A DNA stretch of 64,000 nucleotides from Spirochaetales bacterium (GTDB lineage: Bacteria; Spirochaetota; Spirochaetia; SZUA-6; JAFGRV01): the NCBI GenBank assembly GCA_016930085.1, contig JAFGHO010000085.1, positions 1 to 64,000 on the forward strand. The letters run 5' to 3'. Position 1 is the stretch's first letter. Every line of letters starts with the position of its first letter. The position numbers and the translations under genes are program-made. The notes below the pieces were generated by a model. That model made no database searches. It worked only from the letters and a program-made list of their open reading frames with translations, and had not been told where the DNA came from. Shown here piece after piece: positions 30,018-39,685 of this stretch.

Positions 30018-30788
30018 TTATAAATAAACCGGAATCCCCTTTTCCTTGAGGTACGCTTTCGCCTCCCCGATGGAAATTTCGCCGAAATGGAAAATCGAAG
30101 CGGCAAGGACATTACTCGCTTTCGCCTTTGAAACGGCTTCATAGAGATGTTCGAGCGTCCCCGCACCTCCGGAGGCGGTAACGGGAATACCGACCGCTTC
30201 TGCAACCGCCTTTGTCATCTCGATGTCATAGCCGTCCTTGGTGCCGTCGGCATCCTTGCTCGTGAGAAGAATCTCGCCCGCGCCGAGGCGTTCGACCTCT
30301 TTGGCCCAGGCCACGATGTCGAGGCCGGTTCCTTCCATTCCGCCCCTGATCACGACCTCGAGCCGCGGTTTTCCGCTTCCTTCGGGATTCTTTTTCCCGT
30401 CGATGGCGACGATCAGCCGTTCCCTGCCGAATTTACCGGCCGCCTCCCCGATAAGGCGAGGATCCTTCACCGCGGAGGTATTGATCGATACCTTGTCCAC
30501 ACCGACCGAAAATAACGCTTCCATATCCGCGATGTCGCGTATACCTCCTCCCACGGCAAAAGGCACCGTCGTCACCTCCCGTACCTTTTTCACCCATTGG
30601 AGCCTGGTCGGCCTGTTTTCAACCGTTGCCGCGATATCGAGGAAGGTGAGTTCATCCGCCCCCTCGCGGCAGTATGTACGAGCCGCTTCGACCGGATCGC
30701 GCGCGTCCCTGAGACCCACGAACTTGATTCCTTTAACGACCCGTCCCTCCTTGATATCCAGACAGGGAATAATTTTTACCTTTTCCAT
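30018..30788 (-). CDS. hisF: imidazole glycerol phosphate synthase subunit HisF
   Basis: The protein has 256 residues and an AAGGAAACC site. HisF cyclises PRFAR with ammonia from HisH in histidine synthesis. The TIM-barrel signatures are present: PCLDIKEG with Asp11, AVGGGIRD, INTSAV, the second active-site Asp in VAIDGKK, and ASGGAGT near the end. No hisH or other his genes are visible near it, so the operon is scattered or its partner lies elsewhere. Confidence 0.95.
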   Translation of the reverse strand: MEKVKIIPCLDIKEGRVVKGIKFVGLRDARDPVEAARTYCREGADELTFLDIAATVENRPTRLQWVKKVREVTTVPFAVGGGIRDIADMEALFSVGVDKVSINTSAVKDPRLIGEAAGKFGRERLIVAIDGKKNPEGSGKPRLEVVIRGGMEGTGLDIVAWAKEVERLGAGEILLTSKDADGTKDGYDIEMTKAVAEAVGIPVTASGGAGTLEHLYEAVSKAKASNVLAASIFHFGEISIGEAKAYLKEKGIPVYL

Positions 30789-30986
30789 GATTCCGGTTTC
30801 CTTTCAATTGTTATATTGTCTTCATTTCGTATCCCGTTTTCTTCAAATACCCGGTAGTGTGCCGAAGGCACCCGATAATCATACGAAGATGCACGACCGG
30901 TTGCGGGATTCGCCCGAAAACCTGTCAATCGAGCGGGCTAAGGCCGCGATGCCGCTGCCGGGTCCGCGATATCGGTAAAGCCTATC

Positions 30987-31991
30987 CTATAACTTCTTCA
31001 TTCGCTCATCGAACTCTTCATAATGGAAAAGTCTCCCGTATTCGATGTACCCGGAAAGTGTATTGGAATAAACAGGGATATCCACCTCTTCCAGAATGGC
31101 AACGGGGTTGAGTCCGCCGATCACGATCGCCCCGATTCTTCCTTCATTGACGGGAATTTCAAGAAGCGACTGCCCCGGCCACCCGATGCTCATGAATCCT
31201 CCCAATCCCGCCTTATCGAGTTTTTCCGCCACTTCGATCACCCGTTCCCGGCTCGGGGCCGGCATTTCCCTGAAACTCGCCCCGATCTGGCCGTTTCCGC
31301 TTTCCGTCGCTTCCGTATAATTGGTCATTCCGCTTTTAATGAATATCTCGAGGGGATCGAGAGTGGTGCCGTCATAGTTGATGATTGCGACAAAACGGGA
31401 CGGTTCGTGGTTTTTCATCTCGAGCAGCCCCCCGAACCTGGACGTTGTCGGTACACCGTAGGAAAGGAGAACACCGTTGACGGTAATCGAACAGACGGTT
31501 CCGATACCGACATATCCTTCGGGGACACTCAGTTCGCCAATTTTTTCACCTGAAGCGAAAAGCGCAAGACGATTTCCCATGGAGAACCCGGCGCGAAAAA
31601 CCCTCGACATGAGGGGACCCGCGCGGGCGGAATGACGCCTCTCGATAAAACTTACATTCATGACGACATTACCGGAAAGATTTTCCAGATTGAAATCCAT
31701 TTGATAGATCATCTGGTCTATTTTCGCGGCAAGAAATCCGACCTTTTCAAACACCCTCGCGCGGGTGAGTTCCTTTAATCCCTTTTCGGTGATAGACCGC
31801 CCCTGTTTTCCAAGATCTTCGGTCAACTCATCCTTGTCCAGCGCGAGAAGGTGAAACCGTACGGTCCGTTCGCTGATATCATACCCCATGCCAAGCAGCT
31901 TTTCAGTAATCAGATGACTGACCAGGGGCCCCCTCGCTTCTTTCAGTATTCTCAGTATCGCAAGACGTTTACGTTCGATCGTTTCCTTCAT
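30987..31991 (-). CDS. nrpR: NrpR-like transcriptional regulator (winged helix plus DUF128)
   Basis: The protein has 334 residues. Residues 1-75 are a winged HTH (ERKRLAILRILKEARGPL, SERTVRFHLLALD). The remainder is a single NrpR-type regulatory domain with GTVCSITVNGVLLSYGVP and TTSRFGGLLEM blocks. Archaeal NrpR represses nitrogen genes and is released by 2-oxoglutarate. Bacterial homologues are scattered and less studied. It is positioned near gdhA and hisF, so a nitrogen role is likely but inferred. The protein has one effector domain where some archaeal forms have two. Confidence 0.85.
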   Translation of the reverse strand: MKETIERKRLAILRILKEARGPLVSHLITEKLLGMGYDISERTVRFHLLALDKDELTEDLGKQGRSITEKGLKELTRARVFEKVGFLAAKIDQMIYQMDFNLENLSGNVVMNVSFIERRHSARAGPLMSRVFRAGFSMGNRLALFASGEKIGELSVPEGYVGIGTVCSITVNGVLLSYGVPTTSRFGGLLEMKNHEPSRFVAIINYDGTTLDPLEIFIKSGMTNYTEATESGNGQIGASFREMPAPSRERVIEVAEKLDKAGLGGFMSIGWPGQSLLEIPVNEGRIGAIVIGGLNPVAILEEVDIPVYSNTLSGYIEYGRLFHYEEFDERMKKL

Positions 31992-32011
31992 AGCCCGCTA
32001 ACGGTTTCCTT

Positions 32012-32530
32012 TCAATAGACAAATTCCTTGATGATCGTGTCGATATCCTCCTGTGTGACATCGGACTTGCGTTCATATGCGATTTCCTGATTTGCTTCCC
32101 TCAATTTCTTGAGCAGGCTGAAGATGATAAGCATGAGTATTTTTATCCCCGAGTCTTTGTATTTCTTGATAAAAGCGTGCATATGATCCCGTTTTACCCG
32201 GAGGATTATCGTATTTTCCGTACTGACGATATTTGCCGTACGCTTGACTTTCAGAAAAATCCCCGCTTCTCCAAATACCTCCCCTTCGCCTATAGAGGAT
32301 ATGAATACCTCCCGTCCGTCCTTTTCCCTTACAATGACATTGACGGTTCCCTTTATAACGGCAAAAATGTAGGGCTGTATTTCCCCTTCGGATATGATAC
32401 GTTCATGTTCGTCATAGCGATAGATTTCCGAAAGCTTCAACAGGGTTTTTCTTTCTTCTTCCGAAAGCACCTTGAAAAACACTACCTTTTTTAAATCGTC
32501 AAGGTATTGCTGATTTTCCTCTTTTCGCAT
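32012..32530 (-). CDS. cyclic nucleotide-binding domain protein without HTH
   Basis: The protein has 172 residues. It holds a cNMP-binding fold (FFKVLSEEERKTLL, GEVFGEAGIFLKVKRTANIVS) and a helical C-terminus (IIFSLLKKLREANQEI) but no DNA-binding domain. The phosphate-binding cassette is degenerate at FGEAGIF, so ligand identity is unclear. It lies 20 bases upstream of the NrpR-like gene on the same strand and may be co-transcribed with it. Confidence 0.85.
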   Translation of the reverse strand: MRKEENQQYLDDLKKVVFFKVLSEEERKTLLKLSEIYRYDEHERIISEGEIQPYIFAVIKGTVNVIVREKDGREVFISSIGEGEVFGEAGIFLKVKRTANIVSTENTIILRVKRDHMHAFIKKYKDSGIKILMLIIFSLLKKLREANQEIAYERKSDVTQEDIDTIIKEFVY

Positions 32531-32795
32531 CTCTTTCTCTCCCCCGGCATCAATGCCGTACCTTTTTCCACCTTCACGTTACACGCCGGTGAATGACAGG
32601 TTGTCGTATTAATGTAATTGTTATTCCCTCAACCGGATGAAAAAAATCTCGACCCGGCTACCGCTTCGGCGGCGACAATCAACGCCCTGCCGAATTGCCG
32701 GGACGCATACACGAAAATTAATTCTACTACAGAAAGACGACAATAACAAGCATGTTTTCGGGGAAACCAATTGTCGTACCGGCCGCCCGCAGGAT

Positions 32796-35700
32796 TCAGT
32801 TCTTCAATCTTCCTCGCACCTTGTTCTCGTTCCGGTATTTTTCCATGAGCGCGGCCATCCGTTCCGCCTGCATCATGAATGTTTCGAGCCTCGATTCGAT
32901 AATCTGGGGATACACATTACCGTCGGATTCGATCGAAAGAAAAGGTATTCCCATTTCTTCATTAAAATAATCGGGCAGACGGTATGCCGGATCGTGCATC
33001 TTTTTTGTCTCGATCTTTTTCATCACCTTCATCTCCGGTATCATGAGGGCCTCGGTAAAACGAACCGGCATACAGCCAAACGGCCCGATATTGATGATTC
33101 CCGCCAGTTTTTCGATCGAATCCTTCATGGCGGTCCCCAGGGTCAATGCGGTTTCTCCCTTGTGCTCTTTCGGGAGAATATGCTCGCTGTGCTTTATCAA
33201 TGGATCGATTTCCGTCCGTTCGAACTGATAATAGAGACTCCTTGAAAGAATCCGCTTGATTTTTTTCTCGACATGTCCCATATAGATATTTCTCACGATC
33301 ATCTCGATCTTGTCGATGAGTGAATGAGCGGGTTCCAGAAGCCCCTTCTTTATGAGCCATTCGAGATAGAGAATGAACTCGCCGACATACGCGTCCTTGA
33401 TGATGAAACCTTTTTCCGCAAAACGCCTGTTCAGCCATTTATGACAGAACCCGTCCCGCCTTACATATATTTCTCCGCACATAGCGATGTATTTCGACTC
33501 CTCGATGGGTCTGCGCGCCGGCGCCTCATGGCGTAGCCGGTGCGCCAGTCTCCGTAAAGGCTTATACAGCTTCCCGACGCCTTTTCCCGCGGCTTCGACG
33601 ATTTTTTCGAACTCTTCCGAGAAAATCCCGTTCGCCCGTTCCGGATCAAGCGCATTCGCCCATATCGCCGAACGGACATCGTCCAGCACGTCGCCGGCGG
33701 TTATATTTTCCCAGGCCATCATGGCAAAGACCGGTCCCATTCCGGCGTAGGCATCCTCGTTCGAGAGGGTGAGTGTCGTCACATTCCGCAGCCGTTTTCT
33801 CCTGATCACGTCCTTGATCAGGATATTATACTGCCCGACCCGGCACGGCCCCGCGGATTCATTCACGAAAAAGGCGATGTATTTTCTTCCGTCCCAGTAC
33901 CGGTCCATATAATCGATAAGATGTCCCACGCAAAGAATAAACGGCAGGCACTCCTTCCCCGTCGTATACGCGCGTCCCTTTTTAAGGGTTTCGCTGGTCG
34001 CTTCCGGCATCGCGAAGGCGTTTATCCCGAGTGACCTGAATCCCGCAGCAAAGATAGGGGTCGCGATATCGCCCATGGACGGAAGGACGACGACAACACG
34101 TTTGTCGGTAAGCGGAACCTTTTCTCCGTTCGAGGCTACGAAATAGTTGATGTTTTGATGCACCTTAAGCCGGGCGGGCCTGTAGTCGCTGTAATCCGTT
34201 TCCCGGATCGTATGAATGATTTTTCTGTAATTGCGTATGATATCGAGCGCCGCCTCGATTCGGGTATTGATACCGGCGTCCGCCGTATGCCCGTCCAGTT
34301 CGAGGGTGAGGGAGGGCTTCACGTCCATCAGCGTCCTGAACTGCGGGATAATCATCGAATCCGGCGCGCAGACAAAATTGGTGATATAGGTGGCGAAAAG
34401 CTGGGGATGCCGCTTGACGATACGCGCGGCTTTCAATATCTTTTTCCCTATCTCCCAGTACATATGGTCCCCCACTTCCTCTTCCTGGTAGTCGAGCATA
34501 TCATACGGGATCACCGTGATGCCGCGTGAGGCAAACTTTTGGGGAATACCCTTGTTGGCGTCATCACAGAACGCGTTATAGGGCCGTCCGAAAAGAACGA
34601 TCGCGAAATCATCCGGATTGTCATCGAGTCGTTCGAGCAATTCACCGGCCAGCCGGTTCATCTCCCGGTTGCACGAATGCTGCATTTCCACCGCGGCCGC
34701 GTAAGCCTCCCTGATTTTACCGATGTCGTCGATCCCTATCCGGCCGGCGATATCGATGAAAACATGTTCCTGCGTACGGTACCCGTGCGAAAAATCGAGG
34801 ACGGTATCGATTATTTTCCCGTCTTTGAAATCACGGTCCTTGAACGCCTGTTTGAGTATGAAAGGCTCCCCGCTCACGAAAACGCAGGTCGCGTTGTAGT
34901 TGGTTCTGTGGTGTTCCTCATCATTGACGAACATCTCGATGAGCATCGGTACAAAGATATAATCCGGGTCTTTATCGAGAAGATCGCTGAACATACCGAG
35001 TGAAATCTGCATCGGATAACAGAAGGAAGTCAATTCCCGTTCAATCCCTTCCTCCTTGACCGTATCCGCCAGAACGACTCTCATCCCGAGTCGCGAGAAA
35101 AAATTATAGTAGAGCGGATAAAGCGTATGGGTATGAAAAGACTGATTTATGCCGACGGTTGGAGCATTGTCGGGAATCCGGAGAGGCGGTGAGTACTTTT
35201 TGAACAATAATTCGTATCTCTTTTTGACATAATCGAATGAATCCGGATCAACGGCGATATTGTACCGCATATTGTAATACTTGTTGCACGCCCCGCCGAA
35301 CGGATAGGTTTTACCGTTGATTTCCATTATGTTAATCGCGCACTTCCTGTCGCATTTTTCTTTCCCTCCTTTGCAGACAAAGGATTTTTTACAGGTGACC
35401 TCCCGTTCAGCCAGTTCTTTCAAAGAGAAACGTTGTTCTTCGAGAAAACCCATGGCCAGCTTCTGTTTCACTTCAAGGGCCACCCCGAACGCGCCCATCA
35501 GTCCGGGTTCGGGAGGAACGATGATTTCCTTGCCGGTGATCGCCGCCATCGCGATCGGAACCGAACTGTTGTAACAGACCCCCCCCTGCATAAACACCTT
35601 TCTGCCCACGGTCCTCGTTCCCTTGACGCGGTTGATATAGTTGAGACAGATGGAATACACCAATCCCGCGACGACATCTTCACGGCTGATATCTTCCTGA

Positions 35701-37139
35701 AAGGCCGTTTTGATGTCGCTCGAGATAAAAGCCGCGCACTGATCATTGAAGTTGGGGGGCCTCGTACTTTTCATGGCAATCGGGGCGATTTCTTTCACGT
35801 CGATCCCGAGTGACTCGTATGCCGCCTCTTCCAGAAACGAACCCGTCCCGGCGGAACATGCCTCGTTCATGGCGTAATCCGCCGGCACCTTGTTGACGAT
35901 ATAGGTATATTTGGCATCCTGGCCCCCGATCTCGAAAATCGTATCGACATCCCCGTCAAAATAAGTCGCCGCGGTCGCATGGGCCACGATTTCATTGATA
36001 ATGCCCCCGGTAAGGGCGTGAAGACCGGCAATCTGCCTTCCCGACCCCGTCACGCCAAGACCGATGATCTCGATGTTCTCCGGCACCTGTTCCAGTAACG
36101 AACGGTAGCACTCTCTTGAGGCGCGGACGGGATTGCCGTTTGTACGCAGGTATACCGAACCCACGATACGGTTGTCCTCCGTCTTTATAATAACGGCCTT
36201 TGTGGTCGTGGAACCGACATCCAGGCCGATAATACACCGGTCTCCGTCTTTCGCGTGTGAACGCTCCATTTCCTTGAAGACTACCTTGTCGGTAAATCGG
36301 GAGAGGGGTTCGAGAAAGGAAAAGGAGCTTTTCCTGTTTTTAAAAACATTTTCCATCGATGTCAACGGCGGTACATTCGGACGGTCGAACGCGGCGAGGG
36401 CGGCGCCGAGGGCCTCGAAACACGCCGCATACGGGGGTATCTCGATACAGTCTATTTTTTTCTTCAAAAAATCGACGACACTGTCGTTTTTCGTTACACC
36501 GCCCACGACAATGATACGGTTGTGCGGCACTTTACGGAGAAGCTCTTCCGCCTTGTCCGCTATCATATACGCCAACCCCGCGGTTACCTCACCGAGGGGG
36601 GTGCCTTTGTTCAATGCGTGGGTACAATCCGATTTACAGAAAACGGAACATCTTCCCGATACCTTGAAGGGAGGGGAGTCCCGGGCGAGGGCGACCGCTT
36701 CGTCGATGGAGAGATTCATTCGTTTGATCTGTTGCAGGAAAAATTCTCCCGTCCCCGAAGCGCATTTATTTCCCGTTACAACGCTTGAAATCCTGTTTTC
36801 AGTATCGAGGGGGTAAACGATGAATGTTTCTCCGCCCAGACTCGCGACCGCATCGCAGGAAGCACCATCCCGGTTGACAAATCCAAGCGCGGCCTCAATC
36901 GCCTCCGGTTCCGAAATCGTAACCAGATTCACCAGTTCACGAAACTTTCTGCCCGTTACAATGACGGGATTTCCTTCGGCGGCGAGTGATGCCATGTACC
37001 GGCCGAACACCCCTTTCGGGTCGCCGTTATGGGTAATCGACTCGGTATGAACTATGTTGATATCATGATTACCATCACCCGCCACCGTCACAAAGGAGAC
37101 GGTCGATGCCCCCAGACAGACACCTGTAGCCTTTTTCAT
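32796..37139 (-). CDS. giant CoA-dehydratase activase (two BadF/HgdC ATPase domains plus DUF2229/HgdB-like region)
   Basis: The protein has 1447 residues and a GAGGGATGAAAG start context. Residues 1-255 and 300-575 are two ASKHA ATPase domains. The first has a degenerate phosphate loop and GNKCASGTGEF. The second shows GLDVGSTTTKAVI, FEIGGQDAKY and NEACSAGTGSFLEEAA, the family iron-sulphur Cys region. Next come a Cys-rich block (CKKSFVCKGGKEKCDRKC) and a long HgdB/DUF2229-like region to the end. Such activases inject high-energy electrons into 2-hydroxyacyl-CoA dehydratases in anaerobes. This single-chain form may be self-contained. No dehydratase is adjacent. Confidence 0.92.
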   Translation of the reverse strand: MKKATGVCLGASTVSFVTVAGDGNHDINIVHTESITHNGDPKGVFGRYMASLAAEGNPVIVTGRKFRELVNLVTISEPEAIEAALGFVNRDGASCDAVASLGGETFIVYPLDTENRISSVVTGNKCASGTGEFFLQQIKRMNLSIDEAVALARDSPPFKVSGRCSVFCKSDCTHALNKGTPLGEVTAGLAYMIADKAEELLRKVPHNRIIVVGGVTKNDSVVDFLKKKIDCIEIPPYAACFEALGAALAAFDRPNVPPLTSMENVFKNRKSSFSFLEPLSRFTDKVVFKEMERSHAKDGDRCIIGLDVGSTTTKAVIIKTEDNRIVGSVYLRTNGNPVRASRECYRSLLEQVPENIEIIGLGVTGSGRQIAGLHALTGGIINEIVAHATAATYFDGDVDTIFEIGGQDAKYTYIVNKVPADYAMNEACSAGTGSFLEEAAYESLGIDVKEIAPIAMKSTRPPNFNDQCAAFISSDIKTAFQEDISREDVVAGLVYSICLNYINRVKGTRTVGRKVFMQGGVCYNSSVPIAMAAITGKEIIVPPEPGLMGAFGVALEVKQKLAMGFLEEQRFSLKELAEREVTCKKSFVCKGGKEKCDRKCAINIMEINGKTYPFGGACNKYYNMRYNIAVDPDSFDYVKKRYELLFKKYSPPLRIPDNAPTVGINQSFHTHTLYPLYYNFFSRLGMRVVLADTVKEEGIERELTSFCYPMQISLGMFSDLLDKDPDYIFVPMLIEMFVNDEEHHRTNYNATCVFVSGEPFILKQAFKDRDFKDGKIIDTVLDFSHGYRTQEHVFIDIAGRIGIDDIGKIREAYAAAVEMQHSCNREMNRLAGELLERLDDNPDDFAIVLFGRPYNAFCDDANKGIPQKFASRGITVIPYDMLDYQEEEVGDHMYWEIGKKILKAARIVKRHPQLFATYITNFVCAPDSMIIPQFRTLMDVKPSLTLELDGHTADAGINTRIEAALDIIRNYRKIIHTIRETDYSDYRPARLKVHQNINYFVASNGEKVPLTDKRVVVVLPSMGDIATPIFAAGFRSLGINAFAMPEATSETLKKGRAYTTGKECLPFILCVGHLIDYMDRYWDGRKYIAFFVNESAGPCRVGQYNILIKDVIRRKRLRNVTTLTLSNEDAYAGMGPVFAMMAWENITAGDVLDDVRSAIWANALDPERANGIFSEEFEKIVEAAGKGVGKLYKPLRRLAHRLRHEAPARRPIEESKYIAMCGEIYVRRDGFCHKWLNRRFAEKGFIIKDAYVGEFILYLEWLIKKGLLEPAHSLIDKIEMIVRNIYMGHVEKKIKRILSRSLYYQFERTEIDPLIKHSEHILPKEHKGETALTLGTAMKDSIEKLAGIINIGPFGCMPVRFTEALMIPEMKVMKKIETKKMHDPAYRLPDYFNEEMGIPFLSIESDGNVYPQIIESRLETFMMQAERMAALMEKYRNENKVRGRLKN

Positions 37140-37368
37140 CTTTCATCCCTCACTTGTCACTCGGTATTCGAATCCGTCGCCAATACCACAACCGGCATTT
37201 GGTATACTTCCCACCTCACAATAAAGGGCAATCATATAATAAATATGACGGATAAGCAAGAGAATATCCACTACCATTCGAATTGTCTATTCTTCCCGTC
37301 AATTTCCTTGATTCATCTCCTTTATTTTTTTATATTATAGAAAACGGCCGCAGAAGGAGGAAACTATC

Positions 37369-37869
37369 ATCGAACATGAAAAACAGCCCGATTGTCTAAT
37401 TAAACTGGTCATCGATCCGCACTGGGAATTGATTGAAAGCATAAGGGAGTTTATCGAGGAAATTTCCTTCAAGAACAGTGAAAAAAAATCCTTTGCGGCC
37501 GCAGCGGCACTCGCGACCAGTGAACTCCTCGAAAATGCGGTGAAATTCTCAAAAGGAGAAGAAATAGGTCTCACAATCGTCTATATCCTTTCCCCGCCGC
37601 GTAACGGCAAAGTGATGATTACCGTTGATAACGTTTCCGATTCAAAGCATATCAAAACACTCCGTTCATTACTCGCTGAAATACATAAAAACACTCCGCA
37701 GCAAGCGTATCTGAGAAAAATGAAAGAGATTACGGAAAGGGATTTTCACGATTCGACATCCCGCCTGGGACTCGCACGTATCCATTACGAAGCCATGGCA
37801 GACTGTTCACTGAAGGTCAACCGTAACCATGTATCGATAACAGCAACAATTGTCAATAATAATATTTAA
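37369..37869 (+). CDS. SpoIIAB/RsbW-like ATPase domain protein with uncertain start codon
   Basis: The frame is in the anti-sigma ATPase fold: ALATSELLENAVKFSK is an N-box, and VMITVDNVSD corresponds to the G1 region. A ribosome site AAGGAGG at 37354-37360 is followed in frame by ATC at 37366 and 37369, with no ATG, GTG or TTG until 37429, which would cut off the domain's first strand. Hence translation may start at a rare AUC, or one A is missing in the run after the ATG at 37376 (adding one A yields MKKQPDCLIKLV in frame). The listed start is the ATC at 37369. It is the first gene of the FIST operon and probably binds a STAS partner. Confidence 0.65.
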   Translation: MEHEKQPDCLIKLVIDPHWELIESIREFIEEISFKNSEKKSFAAAAALATSELLENAVKFSKGEEIGLTIVYILSPPRNGKVMITVDNVSDSKHIKTLRSLLAEIHKNTPQQAYLRKMKEITERDFHDSTSRLGLARIHYEAMADCSLKVNRNHVSITATIVNNNI

Positions 37870-37885
37870 ACAAGGAGAAGAAATC

Positions 37886-38260
37886 ATGGAGAATTTTACT
37901 ATTTCGGATAAAGCATCGATTGAAATAAATGAAGAAAATAAAACGATAACGATGAACTGGAATGGTATCGTGGACTCCGAAAACGCCAATTCCATCATGA
38001 GAGATTTTCTTGTCGATTTTCATACACAATGTAAAACAAAGGGTATACAAAAACTTATTTCCAATTTCAGCCGGATAACATTTATGTTTTCCTCCGGTAT
38101 CAAGACCCTTATCAGCTGGTTCAAGCTTATAACCGATGACAAATTCTACGATATCTCGGTTCTCTATAACAATAAGGTCCGTTGGCAGGATGTGACGTTC
38201 GAATCCATACGGATTATCATAAAAAATATCGAACTCAAAGGGATCGAGCCCATAAAATAA
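37886..38260 (+). CDS. STAS-domain protein (SpoIIAA-like)
   Basis: The start at 37886 follows AAGGAG and gives 124 residues. A short STAS-like fold is visible: strand TITMNWNGIVDSENAN, and then a core FSRITFMFSSGIKTLISWFKL that holds Ser residues at the usual phospho-site position. It begins 16 bases after the ATPase gene. Together they form an anti-sigma/anti-anti-sigma type partner switch, although no sigma factor or phosphatase is nearby. Confidence 0.7.
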   Translation: MENFTISDKASIEINEENKTITMNWNGIVDSENANSIMRDFLVDFHTQCKTKGIQKLISNFSRITFMFSSGIKTLISWFKLITDDKFYDISVLYNNKVRWQDVTFESIRIIIKNIELKGIEPIK

Positions 38261-38518
38261 TCACGGGCGCTTTGACTTCTTTTGATCATATACACCGTCC
38301 TGCTTCCACGGGCGGTTTCTCCTTTAAAAATATATTGTTATTTTACCGTTACTTTTTTCAATATTCCTAGAAATATCACATCGCTTAACTTAAGCTTCTA
38401 GTATTCATAATACCGTCATGACACGTCGTCATATCGACCCGATCGGCGAGTTTGCAGGAATCGGGACTGAATGAAGGGACGACATGTCGGTTACGATTCT
38501 CAAACAGGGAGGTACAGG

Positions 38519-39667
38519 ATGGAAAACGAGTTAATCAAAACCGCAAGCGGAAAAAATCCGGAGGAAGTGATCAACAAGATAAAAGACGACCGGACCGGAT
38601 TTATCCTTTTTTTCTACGGCGCCGATATTGACACCGAATCCCTCTACAACACTCTGAAAAAGACGGATGTGTTGTTCGCGGGGTGCATGGATTCGGGAAG
38701 ATTGTACGACAATTCGTACCTGCTCGACACCACATCAGTCACCGCCATGTCGTTTTCGAAAAAGCTTTTCTCCTCTTCCGCTTTCGGTCTCATCGACATG
38801 TCGCCGGAAATTTCCCCGGACGAGGTGCGGTCGGCGAGTAAAAAAACATTTATCCGGGCGGCACAGGAGGCATCCATTTCTTTGGACAATCCGGACATGG
38901 AACGTGATTTTGCAATCAATCTCTGTTACGGACTCAACTCGGCAACGCCATTCCTGGAAGGCCAGTCTGAAGCGGGGATGATGCTCCAGACTGTCGGTGG
39001 AAGCTCCGGCGGTAAAACCGATTTCGTGACAACCAACGTCATGTCGCATCTGGGCCGGGGCAAAATCGGTGTCGTTGCCCTCTTTAAGCTGGCGGACGAA
39101 TACGCTTTCAAAGCGGGCCGCGTATCGAGTTTCGATATTCTTCAAGGCAAAAAACTCACGGTAACAAAACTCGACGGCCCCCGCCACATCGTCGAATTTG
39201 ACGGGAGACCGGCGAGCGAAGCGTACGCACAGGCGGTCCGGCTCGAAGGGAAAGACCTCACCCCGGACACATTCGCCAACTATACCCTCGGTATCGAACC
39301 CGGTGACGGCGAACGGCTTATCACCAGTATCATGACAACCGATGAAAGCGGCAAGGGGCTTTTGACCTATAATGACGTCATTGAACAGACCGTCTTTTAC
39401 CTTTTCAAGGCGATCGATCAACGCCGCGACAGGTCTTCCATACTCAAAGGGCTTTCATCCCAGAAACTCCTCGCCTACATCTCCTTTGATTGTATCCTCT
39501 GTTACCTTGCCAGAAATACACTCGACCAGGTAGACGCAATCGCGGGTATGTACGGGGAATACCTTCCCGGAATTCCAAAAACGGGATTCGGTACCTTCAG
39601 TGAGAATATCTGCGGGGCGAACATTAACCAGACGGAAACCTATCTTGCCATTTACCGAAAGAAATAG
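38519..39667 (+). CDS. FIST-domain sensor protein
   Basis: The start at 38519 gives 382 residues; GGGAGG precedes it. Residues of about 20-210 show the FIST N domain (TGFILFFYGADID, FAGCMDSGRLYDN) and residues 220-375 the FIST C domain (TPDTFANYTLGIEPG, QKLLAYISFDCILC, GFGTFSENIC). FIST domains sense small ligands, perhaps amino acids, and usually feed histidine kinases or cyclases. Here the signal may go to the preceding ATPase/STAS pair. Confidence 0.88.
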   Translation: MENELIKTASGKNPEEVINKIKDDRTGFILFFYGADIDTESLYNTLKKTDVLFAGCMDSGRLYDNSYLLDTTSVTAMSFSKKLFSSSAFGLIDMSPEISPDEVRSASKKTFIRAAQEASISLDNPDMERDFAINLCYGLNSATPFLEGQSEAGMMLQTVGGSSGGKTDFVTTNVMSHLGRGKIGVVALFKLADEYAFKAGRVSSFDILQGKKLTVTKLDGPRHIVEFDGRPASEAYAQAVRLEGKDLTPDTFANYTLGIEPGDGERLITSIMTTDESGKGLLTYNDVIEQTVFYLFKAIDQRRDRSSILKGLSSQKLLAYISFDCILCYLARNTLDQVDAIAGMYGEYLPGIPKTGFGTFSENICGANINQTETYLAIYRKK

Positions 39668-39685
39668 ATCATAAGGAGTAATGCC

